From the NCBI GenBank assembly GCA_031266115.1, contig JAISBQ010000361.1, forward strand, positions 1-5,423: a stretch of 5,423 nucleotides of DNA, written 5' to 3'. Numbering within the stretch: position 1 is the first letter of the stretch; each line of letters opens with the position of its first letter. Shown one piece after another: positions 3,160-5,423 of this stretch. Under the pieces are notes generated by a model that was not told the DNA's origin, searched no databases, and saw only the letters and a program-made list of their open reading frames with translations. The DNA comes from Bifidobacteriaceae bacterium (GTDB lineage Bacteria > Actinomycetota > Actinomycetes > Actinomycetales > WQXJ01). The position numbers and the translations under genes are program-made.

Positions 3160-5423
3160 ATGGTTATGGCCATCCCGAGTCCCGATGACGAGCAGGCGCC
3201 CAGCGGACACGCCGAACCCTCGGAGGGTGTGCCAGCGGAGGGTGGGCCTGAGCACGCCGAGCCTGTGGAGGCGGGGCCGGTGGAGGTGGGGACCGGCGAT
3301 GCGGACACGGGCCGGCATATGACGCCTGGCAACGCTGGTAGCGGTGAGGTGGCGGGTGTTGATGTCGCGAGTGGTGGGGTGGCCAGCGCCGAGGTGGCTC
3401 GTCAGGGTCGGTTGGCGCGGTGGGAGGCCGAGTGTGGGTTGGCGGCTGAGTTGGAGCAGATGCCGGCTGGGCCGGTGTTGGCTGCACGGGTCATGGAACT
3501 GGTCGGTCAAGGGAATTGTTCGGCGAGCATGGTGGTGGAGTTGATCGCGGGTCTGGGCCGGTCCATTGCCGCGCTGGAGGGTGTGCGAGCGTACCTGGCG
3601 TGGGGCGCGGTTGAGCCTCACGGTGGGGACACGTTGGAGATTCGTTCGACCATCGAGGAGATCGCTGTGCGGATCGGTCACACCTATGGGACGGTACGCC
3701 GGATGGTGGAACTGGGGATGGGGATGGCTGCCGCACCGGACCTGGGCCGAGCGGTGTGTGACGGACAGATTGGTGCCGCGAAGGCGACCCAGATCTTGCG
3801 GGACACCGAGCATCTGGATCCCGATCGGTGCAGCCACGTGATCAGTGACGTGATGTCCCGTAACCCGGAAACCCGGAATCTCCCGAACTTGCGGCGCCTG
3901 ACCCGGACGTTGGCGGAGTGGGTTGATCCGGCATCGGCCGCAGATCTTCACGCCCGCGCCAGGTCGAAACGGTCCGTGTGGATCGACAAGGCCCGCCACG
4001 GGATGGCATTCCTGCATGCCTATCTGCCGGCGATCGATGCCCACCAGGTGTACGCGACGTTGACAACGATGGCCCTGGGCGAAGACCCAGATCTCCCCAC
4101 CACGCTCGCCACGCCTGCTACACCCACCGCGTCACCACCCGGCACCGGTGACTATGACACCGTGCCCGAGTGTGGCGCGTTCGGCCCGCGGCGCGGTGCT
4201 GACAACGGTGGGATCGCGCCGAGTGAGGATGGCGTCGTATCGAATGGCGTCGGCGCAGCCGACGTCGGCGTTGACCTCCCGTGGGGAATCGCCCCTGCCA
4301 GCAGTCGTGACACGCTCGCAGGGAACCGGCCTCCCAAGACTTCGGATGGCGACTGTCCCGGACTGAGACAGGACCCTCCCGGACTGGTTCGAGGACCCGC
4401 TGGGCCGTGCGATTCCCAGACGGATCGCGATGGATGGCCACGTGACGCCGATGAGCCCGTCGGGGACGGCGAGGTCCCTCCCGAGAATGATCGGGACGAT
4501 GACGGTGTGGATGTTCCGTGGGTGGAGTATGCCCATGAGGGGGATAGCGAGGAGGCCCGTGCCGCCGCGGTGACATGTACGTTGGGGAATCGGCGCGCTG
4601 ACGCCCTGACGGATCTCTTCAGTCCCACCGGGCCGTTCGCTACCGGTCGACCGTTTGACGCTGTGCGTCCCCGGCTGGTCGTTGTTGCTCGTGCCGAAGC
4701 GTTGCTGGGGTCAGACCATTTCCCGGGTGAACTGATCGGATACGGGAGCCTGCCCGCCCATGCGGTACGACGGATCGCTCAGGACGCCACCTGGTCGGCC
4801 ATCTATTGCGATCCCCACACCGGCAGGGTGGTCGCCGCTGGGACCCGCATCCTTCCACCCGGCCTGATCGCTTCAGCAGACCCACCCACCACCGCGAACC
4901 CGGTCGATCCGGCGGGTAGCGATCCTCCCGGTGAATGCCCACGAGACCTGAGCTCACTCGCCGAAGACATCAATCCCGTCCACCAGCCTGCCGCTGCCGA
5001 GGACTCGCAGCCGTCGGCATGCCCTGACCCTGGCGCTGGCCTCAATCCCGTCCACCGGTCTGCCGCTGCCGAGGACCCGCCGCCGGCATGCCCTGACCCT
5101 GGCGCTGGCCTCAATCCCGCTCACCCGCTCGCCGCTGCCGAGGACCCGCCGCCGGCATGCCCAGATCCTGGAACAGACCTCGATCCCGTCCACCGGCCTG
5201 CCGTAGGCGTAGACCCGCCGCCGGCATGCCCTGACCCTGCCGCTGACCTCAATCCCCTCAGCCAGCCTGCCGCTGGCGTAGACCCGCCGCCAGCATGCCC
5301 TGACCCTGGCGTGCACCTCGGTGTGGCTGGTGTGGCACCACCAGGCCCAGCATGGGTGTTCCCACCCGAGGCGTGGCCAGCTGAGACCATGGCCTGCCAC
5401 TCCTACCGGCCATCACCACACCT
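3160..5423 (+). CDS. DUF222 (13E12-repeat) protein, probable HNH endonuclease type, 3'-partial
   Basis: The frame has no stop for 754 codons and leaves the window open. An in-frame TAG at 3148 limits the start to ATG 3160 or the ATG two codons later. Layout: residues 1-80, acidic and Gly/Pro-rich with no predicted fold; about 84-310, DUF222 core (LAAELEQMPAGPVLAARVMEL, the helical IRSTIEEIAVRIGHTYGTVRRMVE, QIGAAKATQILRDT, AFLHAYLPAIDAHQVYATL); 311-474, a low-complexity Gly/Asp/Pro-rich insert; 475-570, DUF222 resumes (GNRRADALTDLF, RPRLVVVARAEALLG, GELIGYGSLPAHAVRRIA, DPHTGRVVAAGTR); 580-720, a Pro-rich repeat array with one Cys per unit; 721-754, a transition ending SYRPSPH. In relatives, the phrase before the HNH nuclease is a YRPP-like stretch directly after the DPxTGxxxxxG turn, so the array seems inserted exactly there and HNH should follow past 5423. 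Some members of this family are proposed to be mobile or multicopy; their substrate is not established. The G-versus-C preference in third positions changes along the gene. Confidence 0.85.
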   Translation, partial: MVMAIPSPDDEQAPSGHAEPSEGVPAEGGPEHAEPVEAGPVEVGTGDADTGRHMTPGNAGSGEVAGVDVASGGVASAEVARQGRLARWEAECGLAAELEQMPAGPVLAARVMELVGQGNCSASMVVELIAGLGRSIAALEGVRAYLAWGAVEPHGGDTLEIRSTIEEIAVRIGHTYGTVRRMVELGMGMAAAPDLGRAVCDGQIGAAKATQILRDTEHLDPDRCSHVISDVMSRNPETRNLPNLRRLTRTLAEWVDPASAADLHARARSKRSVWIDKARHGMAFLHAYLPAIDAHQVYATLTTMALGEDPDLPTTLATPATPTASPPGTGDYDTVPECGAFGPRRGADNGGIAPSEDGVVSNGVGAADVGVDLPWGIAPASSRDTLAGNRPPKTSDGDCPGLRQDPPGLVRGPAGPCDSQTDRDGWPRDADEPVGDGEVPPENDRDDDGVDVPWVEYAHEGDSEEARAAAVTCTLGNRRADALTDLFSPTGPFATGRPFDAVRPRLVVVARAEALLGSDHFPGELIGYGSLPAHAVRRIAQDATWSAIYCDPHTGRVVAAGTRILPPGLIASADPPTTANPVDPAGSDPPGECPRDLSSLAEDINPVHQPAAAEDSQPSACPDPGAGLNPVHRSAAAEDPPPACPDPGAGLNPAHPLAAAEDPPPACPDPGTDLDPVHRPAVGVDPPPACPDPAADLNPLSQPAAGVDPPPACPDPGVHLGVAGVAPPGPAWVFPPEAWPAETMACHSYRPSPH
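4897..4959 (+). repeat. degenerate upstream unit of the Pro/Cys array
   Basis: Residues 580-600 (NPVDPAGSD, then PPGECPRDLSSL) align with the array unit: an NPV opening, an Ala/Gly middle, DPP, and a Cys-Pro followed by Asp and a final Leu. It is 21 residues long with Cys593, so it looks like an older, decayed copy separated from the regular array by a short AED-containing spacer. Confidence 0.45.
4972..5319 (+). repeat. in-frame 69-bp tandem repeat array (five units)
   Basis: There are five consecutive units, the first of 72 bp and four of 69 bp, encoding 24 and then 23 residues each. The core of the last four is DPPPACPDP (SACPDP in the first), preceded by an NPxH-like opening and an Ala-rich stretch. 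Cys recurs at residues 621, 644, 667, 690 and 713. At the DNA level every unit carries GCATGC, usually inside the palindrome GGCATGCC. Units 2 and 3 are nearly identical, while later units differ mostly by codon-level changes, consistent with slippage or unequal exchange followed by divergence. All unit lengths are multiples of three, so the frame is kept. Confidence 0.9.

Noticed and set aside
3094..4044. Minus-strand frame of 316 codons
   Set aside because: Lies opposite the DUF222 core, is rich in His, Arg and Pro, and has no recognisable motif; the plus strand explains the sequence.
4118..4628. Several overlapping minus-strand frames of 130-160 codons
   Set aside because: High-GC shadows opposite the low-complexity insert of the DUF222 gene; composition is Arg/Pro/His-rich, with no domain or ribosome binding site.
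4972..5319. CRISPR array
   Set aside because: Units are contiguous 69-bp in-frame coding repeats without unique spacers.
4954..5400. Long minus-strand open frames across the repeat array, giving repetitive Arg/Gly/Ser-rich proteins
   Set aside because: They are antisense shadows of the 69-bp repeats. The plus frame continues a recognised DUF222 protein through the same bases.

Overview
The window is high-GC DNA, almost certainly from an actinomycete (Actinomycetota). Codons favour G or C in the third position. One gene appears to have a leaderless promoter, and the largest gene is a DUF222 (13E12-repeat) protein, a family strongly expanded in actinobacteria. The sequence alone does not give a genus.

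Layout from left to right. Positions 1-852 (+) hold the 3' part of a gene for a protein with degenerate RCC1-like propeller repeats and a C-terminal bacterial Ig-like domain; its 5' end probably lies outside the window. It converges on a minus-strand block over a 16-bp gap, where an imperfect hairpin overlaps both stop codons. The minus-strand block reads right to left: hipB (2811-2566), hipA (2582-1302, start overlapping hipB by 17 nt), then a small MmcQ/YjbR-family gene (1252-869) 49 nt after hipA. HipB is a short helix-turn-helix antitoxin and repressor. HipA is a full-length Ser/Thr kinase toxin with intact catalytic residues, but with Met where the autophosphorylated Ser of E. coli HipA aligns.

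Positions 2812-3159 are a divergent intergenic region. It holds two near-identical 18-bp sites (TGCGNGAANATCGNCGCA, starts 26 bp apart) upstream of hipB, which I read as the HipB operators covering the hipBA promoter. It also holds a plus-strand promoter whose predicted start point falls on the ATG of the next gene.

From 3160 to the right edge (+) a single frame is open for 754 codons with no stop. This is a DUF222 protein of the DUF222-HNH endonuclease type. The HNH motif should begin just past the window edge, because the last residues resemble the YRP-type lead-in to that domain. The gene is enlarged by an acidic, Gly-rich N-terminal tail, an insert of about 160 residues within the DUF222 region, and a Pro-rich tandem array (five 23-24-residue units plus one degenerate unit, one Cys each) placed just before the expected HNH domain.

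The clear functional module is the hipBA toxin-antitoxin operon, possibly with the MmcQ/YjbR gene as a third member. I see no convincing wholly new system. The points most worth a second look are the Cys-bearing tandem repeat array in the DUF222 gene, the operator pair, and the altered HipA phosphosite.
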